Shown: piece by piece, positions 1 through 9,413 of the stretch | Layout: every line of letters starts with the position of its first letter | Position numbering within the stretch: the stretch's first letter is position 1 | Source: Oreohelix idahoensis | Lineage: Eukaryota; Mollusca; Gastropoda; Stylommatophora; Oreohelicidae | DNA: 64,000 nucleotides | NCBI GenBank assembly: GCA_024509875.1 | Contig: JAMPIV010011343.1 | Location: 26,790 to 90,789, forward strand | Direction of reading: 5' to 3' | Program-made: the position numbers and the translations under genes | Notes under the pieces: model-generated | The model's input: only the letters and a program-made list of their open reading frames with translations | The model's database searches: none | Told to the model about the DNA's origin: nothing

Positions 1-573
1 AAGTATATCAGAAACTTTAACTCTATATGTGCACCACTGACTGATTTAACGCGCAAAGGAAATCCTGATAAAATTACTTGGTCAGCGCAGTGTGAATCTG
101 CCTACCAAGAGTTAAAAGAAAAGCTCACAAGCAAGCCTATATTAAAATTGCCTGACTTAAGTCAAGAGTTTGTTGTGAGAACGGACGCTAGTAACGTCGG
201 ATTAGGGGCAGCCCTATTGCAAAAGTCCAATTCACTTGAGGGGGAATTAACCCCAGTTGCTTATGCTAGCCGTAAGTTGAACACAGCAGAACAAAAATAT
301 TCAACAAGTGATAAGGAATGTCTGGCTTTGATATGGGCGATAAAAAATTTCCAAATCTATCTCTATGGTGGATCATTTAAGATCCAAACAGATCATAAAC
401 CTCTCGTATTTCTTTCACAAGCAAGGCATGAAAATGCTAGATTATTGCGTTGGTCGTTGCTCTTTCAGCCATATTAGTTTATCATAGAATATATCCCCGG
501 CTCGAAAAACGTAGGTGCAGACTTTTTAAGCAGACACCCGTACGACGAAAATCAGAGTAGTCACCAGGCATAA
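1..573 (+). pseudogene. pol: 3' end of Ty3/gypsy pol (RT thumb, RNase H), broken by one stop
   Basis: Frame 1 is open from the first base and reads as the RT connection followed by RNase H. Visible RNase H landmarks are RTDASNVGLGAALLQ, the block KECLALIWAIKNF, and QTDHKPLVFL, which supply the acidic metal-binding residues. An in-frame TAG at 475-477 interrupts the protein just before the usual pol ending (GSKNVGADFLSRHP), which continues in the same frame to a TAA at 571-573. RNase H removes the RNA strand during reverse transcription. The rest of the element lies upstream of the window, and an LTR follows 70 bp downstream. The family looks related to the element entering at 58566. Identification as gypsy RNase H is secure. 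Activity is unlikely. Confidence 0.9.
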
Positions 574-645
574 TGATTTAAATTTATCTATGTGTATTTT
601 GAATTAGGAACTGACATAGGATAGTCTGTTCTAAGTGGGGAGATG

Positions 646-1454
646 TGTGATGATATTCTAAATACAATATCTAAATTAGGATATAACAAGTTAATGCATA
701 AAGTCTAAAATAAGATAGAACTAAAAATTTGGTAGAGAATTGTTTTCTTCACCCCTCCCCGCGTATTAGTTTTGATAACGCCTTATGGCCGAATAAAATG
801 TACTCGATGTTCCTAGGTGACCTTGAATTAAATGTAACAACTTTTCCAAGTTCAAACAAATATTAGCCTAGGAGACAAAAGTATATAGGAAAACGGGGGG
901 AGAGAAGGATAGATGACCCAATGCTAATTCGTTTCGCGTTGATTTCAAACTAAAAGCCTATAGCAACACAGTGGCATGCTTTGCCGTAGGTGTTTTTCAA
1001 AATACGAGGAAAAAGTTAGAACATGTAGACCGTTGGGTCACGAAAACAGGCTTAGCTCTTATTGAGAATGACGTAATTCTAAACGTATTATGGGAGATTC
1101 TCGTAAATAGGTTGAAAGTACATGGAACAGAAGTGAACAGGTGGTAGTCTCTGGAAATAAACAACTAACATAGAAAAAAATATGTAATTCTGAACCAAGA
1201 TACCTAGGGCCTTAAAAATTATATATTCGTGTTCCTTGGGACTTGCTGATCTAGAATATGTAGTTAGTTACATAAATAGTCCACTATATTGACCAAATTA
1301 TAGCCATAATACTATAGAGGATCCGACATGCTGTCAGGAAAAGTCATGCCTGCTTATTTTTTTATGGCATATTTTTGAAAAACAACTTTGGGGAAAGAAG
1401 GTACGGGGAATTGGATTGGATGAAATTTGAAGGAAGGCGAAATATTATTGACTA
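646..1454 (+). repeat. LTR, left part (split by palindromic insertion)
   Basis: The sequence starts TGTGATGATATTC directly after a purine-rich tract (AAGTGGGGAGATG), as expected for a 3' LTR behind the pol fragment at 1-573. It aligns along its length with 58566-59350, for example CTAAATACAATA near 656 and 58577 and CGAAATATTATTG near 1438 and 59336. Homology stops at about 1454 where the palindromic element begins, and resumes at 23805. Extra purine runs and diverged indels show that this copy and the 58566 copy belong to different subfamilies or are old. Confidence 0.75.
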
Positions 1455-1467
1455 TGTACGCTTTAGG

Positions 1468-2130
1468 TAGTATTCTGCAGGCGCGTGACTTTTTATATAG
1501 GAAAAATTCTGCAGGCGCAGGAGGATTCGCATAACTTTTATATAGCAAAATACTCGATCGATTTTAGGAGGAGGTGTTATCAGGAGGAGGCGCATGACTT
1601 TTATATAAGGAAAAATGTGGTGGAGCGCCGGCGGAGCTCAGGAGGAGGGGATGAATTTTATATAGGAAAATACTCCGATGACTTTTATATAGTAATATAT
1701 TAGTTCGATAATGGTGTTGTTTATTTAGACAACAAGGAGACGCTATATTTAGACAATAGGAGGGCGATATATTTAGACATATAATGTACCAAACAGGTAG
1801 TATTCTGCAGGCGCGTGACTTTTTATATAGGAAAAATTCTGCAGGTGCAGGAGGAGGCGCATAACTTTTATATAGCAAAATCCTCGATCGATTTCAGGAG
1901 GAGGCGTTCTCAGGAGGAGGCGCATGACTTTTATATAAGGAAAAATGTGGCGGAGCACCGGCGGAGCTCAGGAGGAGGGGATGACTTTTATATAGGAAAA
2001 TACTCCGATGACTTTTATATAGTAATATATTAGTTCGATAATGGTGTTGTTTATTTAGACAACAAGGAGACGCTATATTTAGACAATAGGAGGGCGATAT
2101 ATTTAGACATATAATGTACCAAACAGGTAG
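1468..2130. repeat. Two tandem ~330 bp subterminal repeat units of the palindrome
   Basis: The unit at about 1468-1794 is repeated at 1795-2126, and a third, shortened unit follows. Each begins TAGTATTCTGCAGGCGCGTG and ends in ATTTAGACATATAATGTACC. Inside each unit the short motif ACTTTTATATA recurs about five times (near 1489, 1533, 1597, 1656 and 1681 in unit one), mixed with AGGAGGAGGCGCATG and TTTAGACAA motifs. The right arm carries a single, shorter mirrored version at about 23560-23804. Dense repeated motifs next to an element's ends usually serve as protein-binding sites; that role is inference. A 72-residue open frame in each unit follows from the 330 bp (3 x 110) period. Confidence 0.85.
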
Positions 2131-2660
2131 TATTTTGCAGGTGCGCTGCAGGCGCGTGACTTTTTATATAGGAAAAAATCTGCAGGCGCGCTGCAGGCGC
2201 AAGATGGCGGGATGACTTTTTATATAAGGAAAATGTGCAGGCGCGCTGGAGGCGCAAGATGGCGGACTTGAGATAACAAGAAGAGGTTATATTTAGACGA
2301 TAATAGGAAGACTTGAGATAACGAGGAGGAGCATGACTTTTTATATAGTAATATATTATTGTTGTTGTATGTGTTGTTTTTAGTATATCATAGCCAACTT
2401 AGGTAGTATTCTGGAGGTGTTAGACAAACAAGAAGAGGATAATAGTTAGACGATAATAGGAAGACGGTATATTTAGATAACAAGAAGAGGTTATATTTAG
2501 ACAATAGGAAGAGGATAATAGTTAGACGATTTTTAGATAACAAGAAGACGATATTCATTGAGATATACAGTTAGACGATATATTTAGACATACATCGGTT
2601 ATACGAACAGTTATATATAGGTAACAAAAAAGAATTTTAGTTAATATATTTTTATTTTTT
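2127..2660. repeat. Degenerate short tandem repeats inside the left terminus
   Basis: Short blocks such as TTAGACGATAATAGGAAGAC, AACAAGAAGAGG and GACTTTTTATATAG recur irregularly between the 330 bp units and the PC4-like gene. The right arm carries the mirror version at about 23090-23560. They continue the motif set of the outer 330 bp units. No gene is visible. Confidence 0.7.
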
Positions 2661-2667
2661 TCAAATA

Positions 2668-3369
2668 CTAAAGGACAACTCTCAGCCTCTTGGTAGGTTT
2701 CTTCTTCTTCGGAGGTGGATTGGTGACATCGGTCAGGTGGGTGTCTGTGGTGGTGGTTGTAGGAAACCAACTCGGTTCTGGTGATACTGGACAGCTAGAG
2801 TTCATGTATTCGTCAAACAGGTTAGTGGAGGTGGTAGGTTTCTTCGACGGTAGATTAGTGACATCGGCCAGGTGATTGTCTGTCGTAGGAAACAAACTCA
2901 GTTCTGGGGATACTGGACAGCTAGAGTTCATGTATTCGTCAAACAGGTTAGTGGAGGTGGTAGGCTTCTTCTGCGATGGTAGATTGGTGACATCAGCCAG
3001 GTGATTGTCTGTGGTAGGAAACAAACTCGGGTCGGTGGAAATCGATTGGTAACAGCTGGAGTTGATGTACTGGTCAAACGTGTTAGTGGTACAAGTAGTT
3101 GGATAGGTATCCGTGCTTGGTGGCTGTAATCGGTCAAATTCGGCTAGGATTTCACTCTGTAACGTTAACAAATGTTCAAACTCGGATCGAGTTAACGTAA
3201 TGCCGGTTTTGGTAGGAAACTTGAGGTAGGATTCACCAACATATTTTCGAACGTGTAGTAAAGGTTGGCCTCGGTAAACACATACAGAAGCGGCCTTCAG
3301 ACCACTAGCCAAAGGTTTAAGCATTTCATCACAGCTCTTAATGTAGACCCAGTTGGTGGGAGCAGTCAT
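2668..3369 (-). CDS. PC4/p15-like ssDNA-binding coactivator domain protein (left arm, intact)
   Basis: Reading from the ATG at 3369 gives 233 residues. Residues 28-82 resemble the PC4 (SUB1/p15) fold: a GQPLLHVRKY strand, then the signature FPTKTGITLT, then a helix ending in LLTLQSEILAEFDRL. PC4 proteins bind single-stranded DNA and act in transcription and repair. Residues 83-225 are three imperfect repeats of about 45 residues, each with FDxYxNSSC, FPTT and LxDVTN blocks. The tail is basic (KKKKPTKRLRVVL) and could be a nuclear signal. The gene reads outward toward the left end of the palindrome. The mirror copy at 22361-23062 has a stop at codon 13. Degraded relatives sit at 5489, 7325 and 9085. 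A GTG start at 3402 is possible, but the ATG is preferred. The family call rests on motif resemblance only. Confidence 0.6.
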   Translation of the reverse strand: MTAPTNWVYIKSCDEMLKPLASGLKAASVCVYRGQPLLHVRKYVGESYLKFPTKTGITLTRSEFEHLLTLQSEILAEFDRLQPPSTDTYPTTCTTNTFDQYINSSCYQSISTDPSLFPTTDNHLADVTNLPSQKKPTTSTNLFDEYMNSSCPVSPELSLFPTTDNHLADVTNLPSKKPTTSTNLFDEYMNSSCPVSPEPSWFPTTTTTDTHLTDVTNPPPKKKKPTKRLRVVL

Positions 3370-3466
3370 CTTGAACGAGGTGTAAGTATCTGTCGTTATC
3401 ACACCAACGCTTGAATAAAGTATGAGTGTCTTGGTCTTCCAAGTGTTTAAATGCAGGAATACCAGT

Positions 3467-3604
3467 TCAATCTGGTTTTTTGAGGCGTACCCTAGCTAGG
3501 ATTTGATTCGTCGAAAATCGATCGTGTGACCAGACTCGTGTGTTAGCCAGGTCGTGATTCGTTGAAAAGGATAGTTGACGTGGTTGATGTGAAAAATGAC
3601 TCAT
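3467..3604 (-). CDS. Small 45-residue ORF conserved in both arms
   Basis: An ATG at 3604 opens a 45-residue frame (MSHFSHQPRQLSF at the start) that ends 97 bp upstream of the PC4-like ATG on the same strand. The mirrored copy at 22126-22263 is also open and differs visibly by one Arg/Lys change near the C-terminus. No family is recognised. In the right arm the 3' part contains AAG|GTACGC, a plausible splice donor; here the same site reads AGGGTACG. It may therefore be a leading exon spliced toward the PC4-like frame. It could also be a chance ORF, because the arms are nearly identical everywhere. Confidence 0.3.
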   Translation of the reverse strand: MSHFSHQPRQLSFSTNHDLANTRVWSHDRFSTNQILARVRLKKPD

Positions 3605-3724
3605 AGCCGTATTGGGGTGAGGAAAAAACGACAACGAATATTCATAAAATGGTGGGTAAAACCTTATAAAAATGAGATAGAGAAAGGGTTAGGGTTCTTG
3701 TGCCTATGTCTTTTGCTGGTGTTT

Positions 3725-4005
3725 TTACTCCTGTTGATGGTTTTCTCGAGTCGCGTGGCGCTGTATATAGCGTATTAACACTCTCCGTACGAACTCTACT
3801 GTTAGCTCGAATAGGTGGTCATGTGGGACCACCCGTAGGAGGACGTCCTCTAGGTGTATATTAACCAGATCCTCACCCGATGATGTCAGGCAGGAATGGG
3901 GTAGTTGGTTCGGTTGTTCATCCCGACAACCTTCGAATACCGAGACCGGTTCGCCTAAAGGTAGCTTAATATGGAGGTTAGAATATTTCGACGACGTGAA
4001 GGCAT
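3725..4005 (-). pseudogene. Broken left-arm copy of the 93-residue ORF
   Basis: The ATG at 4005 begins the same protein as the intact right-arm ORF at 21724 (MPSRRRNILTSILSYL). Here a CAG codon has become TAG after residue 16, and an indel near the GFRDEQ segment shifts the frame. The corresponding stop would be at 3725. It lies upstream of the 45-residue and PC4-like ORFs on the same strand. The decay is opposite to that of the PC4-like gene, which is intact in this arm and interrupted in the other. No function is recognised. Confidence 0.6.
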
Positions 4006-5259
4006 CTGTAAAAATGAAAAAATAAAAACGAGAAAGTTACTATATAGCTATAGATAAGCAGGACATATCATAGTTCTCAACTACTCAAAGATATGGTAGG
4101 GAATATCCGATGTTGGGTGAATGTAATTACATATCGATGTACACGGGAGTACTTGTATCTTAAATATTTTATATCACGATTAATAACGATACTCATTTAG
4201 TGATATTTAAATTAACTGTGTTCCTGTCATGCTCTGTCCGGTTTGCTGTTCCTTAGTGTATGTGTGTGTGTGTATGTGTTTGTGCATGTGGCTGTTGCTT
4301 TGCTCCAAGCTTGTTCCACCCCGGGCGGTCATCTGGTTAGCATTATGTTGGACTTATTTGGTTGTGTTGTGCTACAAATAGGTTGTTGTATACGATTTAT
4401 CGTTACTCTTGTTAAATACTAGTCCTCTATATTTATTTTATACCTAGTATCGAAATGACTTACAATTAGTATTTATGCTCTATCTATGTCTAAAGCTAAA
4501 TTAACACATGACAAGTTATTAAGTTAGCTTTCTTGGTTTGATAGACTCGTTCACTATTGATTATCTGTAATGTTTTAAATAGTCTTGTTAAGGCATTATT
4601 TCTATAATATTGTGTATTCGTAAGCAATAATTTGAGATTTTTGTGTGTTTCATGAAAGTTTAGGTATAGGTACACTTCACAAAAGTGGTCTCAGCAGAAC
4701 TTTGTTATCTATGTGGATGTGTTGTAGTCTTGTTACAAACATCAAGCTGATTTAGAAGTAACTTTATCATTTTTATTGGAAGGAGTTGTGTTATTATCGT
4801 TTACATGAATATAACAATTGATTGTCCCAAAACCTTCAGCCAACTATGTTACTACTTGCCTTGAGAAGAAGGACTTTGTATAAACACTCTTGAGTGAATT
4901 CCCATTGTTCCTACCCGCTACAGAATAAAGAGGAAAATATATTTTAAAGTAGTACATGTTATAGAGGCAGATGAGTAAGGATCGGTATGAGGGGGGTGGT
5001 TTTGGTTTGTGTTGTATTGTGTGTGTGTGTGTGTGTAGCTAGTGATGAGAATATAAGACGCTGAGAGGTGAAGTGGGGTCGTAGACAACTACTCCCTAGA
5101 AAGAAACGAGATCGATGGCCCGCGCAAAACATCGATTGTAAATCATGACTCATTTATAAAAGACCGTTCTCCTGCGCAGATCATTTCTGAAATGTTAAAA
5201 AAAAAAGAAACTCTTGCACACAGACAGAGATGTACACTGGGTATAACACGAGATCATTA
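4006..5259. other. Left arm, non-coding part of the palindrome
   Basis: From 4006 to about 4262 this is the mirror of 21469-21723, ending in a (TG)n run. From about 4268 to 5230 it is the mirror of 10576-11500. The segment 4530-4690 (GATAGACTCGTTCACTATTG and onward) also resembles 6140-6320 directly, and 5085-5160 resembles 6436-6520, so the arm contains a diverged internal tandem duplication. No convincing coding region is seen. Confidence 0.7.
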
Positions 5260-5490
5260 AAATATACCCGCGATATGATAATAATATGTATGTGAGATTA
5301 TAGAAAATATGCCCTCGACGTGATAGAATTATACGCGTGAGGTGGTAGAAATACCCCTGCGAGGTTATAGAAATATACCCGCGATGTGATAGAAATATGT
5401 ATGTGAGATTATAGAAAATATGCCCGCGACGTGATAGAAATATACCCGTAAGGTACTAGAAATATACCCGCGAGATTATAGAAATGTGAC
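5260..5490. repeat. Minisatellite, ~22-24 bp unit (left arm)
   Basis: About ten imperfect copies of a unit close to CCCGCGATGTGATAGAAATATA are arranged head to tail, with alternating GTATGTGAGATTATAG variants. The mirror array is at about 9246-9385 in the right arm, and a short trace follows the PC4-like remnant in the loop near 7440-7475. It abuts the degraded PC4-like segment at 5489. Confidence 0.85.
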
Positions 5491-5650
5491 CACCTGTTTT
5501 GGTAGGAATCTTTAGATATGACTCAACAAAGTATTTTCGCACGTGTAACAAAGGGGGATCTCGTTAAAATTTACTCTCTCGACCTTCACTCAGCTCGCCA
5601 ACGGTTTAATCATTTCATCACTTCTTGTCATGTACACCCAATGGGTGGAA
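5489..5650 (-). pseudogene. Degraded PC4-like gene segment (left arm, inner module)
   Basis: Read on the minus strand, this segment aligns base by base with codons 6 to 57 of the PC4-like gene at 2668-3369: the stretch encoding LLHV-KYF--SYLKIPTKTG is recognisable. The upstream part is shifted and truncated, and the frame runs into the minisatellite after PTKTG. It mirrors 9085-9245. It shows that a PC4-like gene existed in an inner module as well as in the outer one, so the gene was repeated within the element before it decayed. Confidence 0.65.
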
Positions 5651-6567
5651 ACAAGGGAAGTCAGCTGCAAAGAGCTATGACCCCACCTCCAAGTGGTGGT
5701 CCTGGAAACAGTCTTCAGCAGTGCAGTCTGGCTGAGCGAGTGCGGCTTGCAATGAGAAGGCAAACTCGGTCAATAAAAAATGTCGGGGTGTAGTCGGATC
5801 TGTCGACCCCGGGTCTTTATTTTACTGGTCAGTTTTGTTATGTTTAATTTTTATGTTTAATTTAATTTAATTTATTTACTGATTGAGGCTGATCGATATT
5901 GCGTGTCTATTTATATGAAGGGGACTAGTTTTAATCTGGTTTGTGAAACGCGTTCAGACACGTTTCGCGGTAACAGATGGTGGATTAGACAGAAGACTAA
6001 TCGATAGTCGACCAGCCGTCGATGTGAAAAAAAAATTGTGTGACGTTAGTCCCGGCAGTGTTTGCCACTAATCGACGAGTCGACGCGTGCGTTTTTCTAA
6101 CATTCTTAACGGCATATATATGAGAATTACAAATAATTGGTGTTAGCTTTCTTTGATTGATAGACTCTTTCACAGAGTAAAATCACTATTGGTTATCTGT
6201 AATGTTTTAAATAGTTTTGTTAAGCCATTATTTCTTTAATATTGTGCATTCGTAACCAATAACAGGAGATTTGTGTATATTTCATGAACGTTTAGGTATA
6301 GGTACAATACGCAACAGGGATTTCAGCAAGCAGACTAAAGTATGACGCCAACTAGATACGGCTTTAGTTTTACAGTCTGTAACTGAAACAATGTTGAGGT
6401 CAGTTTCAAACATTTTAAGAAAACTCAACAACCACGTGGTTGTAACCTCACTAGAAAGAAACCGGATCGATGGCCAGTGTGAAACAGCGAGCGTAAAACT
6501 TGACTCGTTTTAAAATCATCGTACCATAGAGGGTGACGTTAGGGCTAAATATAGCTAGCTAGAAAAA
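5651..6567. other. Innermost part of left arm
   Basis: Mirror of 8167-9084. It contains a CCACCTCCAAGTGGTGG palindrome near 5685, an AATTT-rich stretch near 5850-5880, and the GTCGAC/TCGACGAGTCGAC-rich stretch at 6000-6085. The duplicated block at 6140-6530 resembles 4530-5160. The mirror match ends at 6567 (AGAAAAA). An open frame at 5518-5793 is on the opposite strand to the PC4-like remnant and is not considered a gene. Confidence 0.6.
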
Positions 6568-6708
6568 GGTATGTGTGATGCACGTGGTGTTAAGTCAGCC
6601 GGCTCTCGTCAGCATCGAGCCGGCTGCCTTAACCGTCCCAAAGTTCCTCTGGTACCATTTCTAACAGGGTCTGCCCTGTCGGGGTGTGTGCAGTGCATCA
6701 CACATACC
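6568..6708. repeat. Small foldback element holding a SINE-like core (loop)
   Basis: A perfect 16 bp inverted repeat, GGTATGTGTGATGCAC at 6568-6583 and its complement at 6693-6708, brackets a core. The core resembles part of the SINE at 19240-19330, sharing CCGGC...GCCTTAACC and CTCTGGTACC. It sits exactly where the symmetry of the big palindrome ends, and a LINE fragment follows directly. Confidence 0.6.
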
Positions 6709-7010
6709 TTGTGTATATCATCAATGACCAACTCTCTCTGGCCACAGAAATTGCTAGTCTCATTAACAAAGCTGCAGCTACCTTTGCCTGCCTCACATCA
6801 CGGATTTGGGGAAACTCCGAACTCGCAACGATGACCGAAGCTGCAATATATAACGCCTGTATCATCAGTTTACTTCTATATGGCAGTGAGACCTGAACAA
6901 TCTATGCTAAGTAAGAAAGAAGGTTTAATACCTTCCATCTACCGTGTCTGCGCCATCTCCTCGGCATTTCGTCGAAAGATAAAAGTGTACAAACTCAAAG
7001 GAACATAAAC
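6709..7010 (+). pseudogene. LINE reverse transcriptase 3' fragment
   Basis: The frame shows YIINDQLSLATEIASLINKA, ATFACLTSRIW, IYNACIISLLLYGSET and, after stops, RRFNTFHLPCLRHLLGIS. These are the usual C-terminal landmarks of LINE RT proteins after the thumb. A related fragment is on the minus strand at 47523-47873. In-frame stops follow GSET and the next TIYAK block. It is a dead piece trapped in the palindrome loop. Confidence 0.75.
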
Positions 7011-7129
7011 TTGTTTTCACTAGTCTATATTTAGCGCTGGCGTTACCCACCCTAACCGACTACAACAGTATGAGTCAATCATCGACTACATTTGATAATG
7101 TTTTCCTCGGGAGCGCAGACCATCGCTCG
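7011..7129. other. Loop spacer
   Basis: Short stretch between the LINE remnant and the third PC4-like module. Nothing is recognisable in it. Confidence 0.4.
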
Positions 7130-7460
7130 ATTTTAACAACGAGTAGGAAAAAGCACGTGGGTGTTGGGTTTTCTTAAAATGGTTGAAACTGACCTCGATA
7201 TTGTCCCGATTGGAACTTGTAACACTAAGGAATATGTAAGTTGGCGTCATATTCTAGTCTGGTTATGACATATATCCAATTTTTATATTGTCCTCTTTAA
7301 CTCAAGTATTCTTTTAAAAAAGACCATTAACTATATACTTCTATCAAACACTGCACTCCCACTTCTCGACGAGACCAGCTTTTGTTACACGTGCGAAAAT
7401 ACTTTGGTAAGTCATATCTAAAGTTTTCTACCAAAACCAGTGGTCACATTTCTATCACCT
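7130..7460 (+). pseudogene. Third, partial copy of the arm module with PC4-like remnant (loop)
   Basis: 7130-7270 resembles 8270-8405 directly: TTTTCTTAAAATG, GAAACTGACCTC and TGTAACACTAA all recur in order. 7325-7460 then resembles the PC4-like coding sequence: TTGTTACACGTGCGAAAATA encodes the LLHVRKY strand, and TTTTCTACCAAAACCAGTGG encodes the FPTKT segment. A short trace of the 23 bp minisatellite follows. This gives three diverged copies of one module reading rightward: 7130, 8200 and 10600 onward. Confidence 0.55.
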
Positions 7461-7479
7461 CGCGGGTACATTTCTAATT

Positions 7480-7570
7480 ATTTCTTCTTCTCTTCCATCC
7501 TTAGCCACCAACCGGCAAAGCAGTATGTGGCCAGGACGCCTAGTGGCGTCTTAGGGCAACAACAAATTGA
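7480..7570 (-). repeat. LINE 3'-end remnant
   Basis: TTCTTCTTC...ATCCTTAGCC, then CAAAGCAGT..GTGGCCA, CGCCTAGTGGCGTCTT and GGGCAACAACAAATTGAT. This matches 41450-41540, the 3' end of the minus-strand LINE, including the (GAA)n tail. The orientation is the same as that LINE. A CGCCTAGTGGCGTCTT block is repeated at 7590. Confidence 0.7.
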
Positions 7571-8166
7571 TCAATCTATCGCTGTTTCCACCACGCCTAG
7601 TGGCGTCTTTGTGGAACAGAAACAGACCAAACAATCTATCGTTGTTTCCGTAATCAGATTGGTTGGCAAGCAGGTGATCAGCCCACTGTGCGAAGTTTTT
7701 ACGGGATGGGGTAAACAGCCACATGCCCAACCCTCCTTAGTCGCTTTTTACGACATGCGTGGTAGGGTGCAGTGTTACTATTCTTTGCTCCCCTTTCGGG
7801 CCCGGCAACACACGGGTGTCTATTTATTTAATGTACTATATTTCCATGGTCGCCTCCTGTTTGGTACGATTGGGAGACAATATAAAACCTATCACCAGAT
7901 GCCGCACTTGTAAAATAAAATAAAATAAAAAAGTGAAACCTTAAAAAATCAGGGGGGGGGGGGGGGGGGGCGAATACACGAGCGAGCGAACGTTTCTTTT
8001 ATAAATTTCTACTATTGATCTCTTGTGTTTTGAGGTTGTCTGCAATGACGTGAACAGAAATAAGTAGCAGGGTTAGTCTTACACAGGTAAATCTCGTTGT
8101 AGATAAGTTTTTTTTTTCGTCTACCAAATACTAAAGAAAACTCTGCCTGTTAGCTATTTTATTACG
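7571..8166. other. Loop, low-complexity region with poly-G
   Basis: No gene is recognised. The 157-residue open frame at 7440-7913 crosses from the PC4-like remnant into the LINE end and is a chance ORF. A (TAAAA)n run at 7913-7931 is followed by 19 consecutive G at 7952-7970. The mirror symmetry of the palindrome restarts at 8167. Confidence 0.5.
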
Positions 8167-9084
8167 TTTTTCTAGCTAGCTATATTTAGCCCTAACGTCA
8201 CCCTCTATTGTACGAGGATTTTAAAACGAGTCAAGATTTACGCTCGCTGTTTGACACTGGCCATCGATCCGGTTTCTTTCTAGTGAGGTTACAACCACGT
8301 GGTTGTTGAGTTTTCTTAAAATGTTTGAAACTGACCTCAACATTGTTTCAGTTACAGACTGTAACACTAAAGCCGTATCTAGTTGGCATCATACTCTAGT
8401 CTGCTTGCTGAAATCCCTTTTGCGTAGTGTACCTATACCTAAACTTTCATGAAATATACACAAATCTCCTGTTATTGGTTACGAATACACAATATTATAG
8501 AAATAATGGCTTAACAAAACTATTTAAAACATTACAGATAACCAATAGTGATTTTATTCTGTGAAAGAGTCTATCAATCAAAGAAAGCTAACACCAATTA
8601 TTTGTAATTCTCATCTATATGCCGTTAAGAATGTTAGAAAAACGCACGCGTCGACTCGTCGATTAGTGGCAAACACTGCCGCGACTAACGTCACACAATT
8701 TTTTTTTTCACATCGACAGCTGGTCGACTATCGATTAGTCTTCTGTCTAATCCACCATCTGTTACCACGAAACGTGTCTGAACGCGTTTCACAAACCAGA
8801 TTAAAACTAGTCCCCTTCATATAAATAGACACGCAATATCGATCAGCCTCAATCAGTTAATAAATTAAATTAAATTAAACATAAAAATTAAACATAACAA
8901 AACTAACCAGTAAAATAAAGACCCGGGGTCGACACACCCGACTACACCCCGACATTTTTTAGGGACCGAGTTTGCCTTCTCATTGCAAGCCGCACTCACT
9001 CAGCCAGACTGCACTGCTGAAGACTGTTTCCAGGACCACCACTTGGAGGTGGGGTCATAGCTCTTTGCAGCTGACTTCCCTTGT
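8167..9084. other. Innermost part of right arm
   Basis: Reverse-complement partner of 5651-6567. The block 8200-8600 also resembles 10620-11270 directly, sharing ACCTATACCTAAACTTTCATGAA and AACATTACAGATAA. This is the second copy of the module found in the loop. No credible coding region is seen. Confidence 0.6.
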
Positions 9085-9245
9085 TTCCACCCATTGGGTG
9101 TACATGACAAGAAGTGATGAAATGATTAAACCGTTGGCGAGCTGAGTGAAGGTCGAGAGAGTAAATTTTAACGAGATCCCCCTTTGTTACACGTGCAAAA
9201 ATACTTTATTGAGTCATATCTAAAGATTCCTACCAAAACAGGTGG
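9085..9245 (+). pseudogene. Degraded PC4-like gene segment (right arm, inner module)
   Basis: Mirror of 5489-5650. From 9184 the frame reads LHVQKYFIESYLKIPTKTGG, a close relative of residues 38-57 of the PC4-like protein, and then runs into the minisatellite. Upstream, TTGGGTGTACATGACAAG matches the NWVYIKS codons of the intact gene, but the reading frame is lost around the ASGLKAAS region. It is not translatable as a whole. Confidence 0.65.
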
Positions 9246-9408
9246 TCACATTTCTATAACCTGGCAGGGGTATTTCTACCACCTCACGGGTATAATTCTA
9301 TCACGTCGCGGGCATATTTTCTATAATCTCACATACATATTTCTATCATATCGTGGGTATATTTCTATGATCTCGTGTTATACCCAGTGTACATCTCTGT
9401 CTGTGTGC
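9246..9408. repeat. Minisatellite, ~22-24 bp unit (right arm)
   Basis: Mirror of the array at 5260-5490, with fewer units: TCTATAACCTGGC, TTCTACCACCTCAC and TTCTATCACGTCGC variants in tandem. It is cut at 9409-9413 by the solo LTR target duplication. Confidence 0.75.
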
Positions 9409-9413
9409 AAGAG

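Noticed and set aside
1485..2033. Two 72-residue plus-strand ORFs in the 330 bp units
   Set aside because: They begin at GTG, consist of repeated FYIGK/FYIAK pieces from the TTTTATATA motifs, and persist only because the period is a multiple of three.
7440..7913. 157-residue ORF in the loop
   Set aside because: It joins a PC4-like remnant to a LINE 3' end and low-complexity sequence. No coherent protein.
7952..7970. Poly-G run as a telomere or G-quadruplex gene feature
   Set aside because: A plain 19-base G run beside (TAAAA)n has no telomeric unit and is probably simple-sequence expansion.
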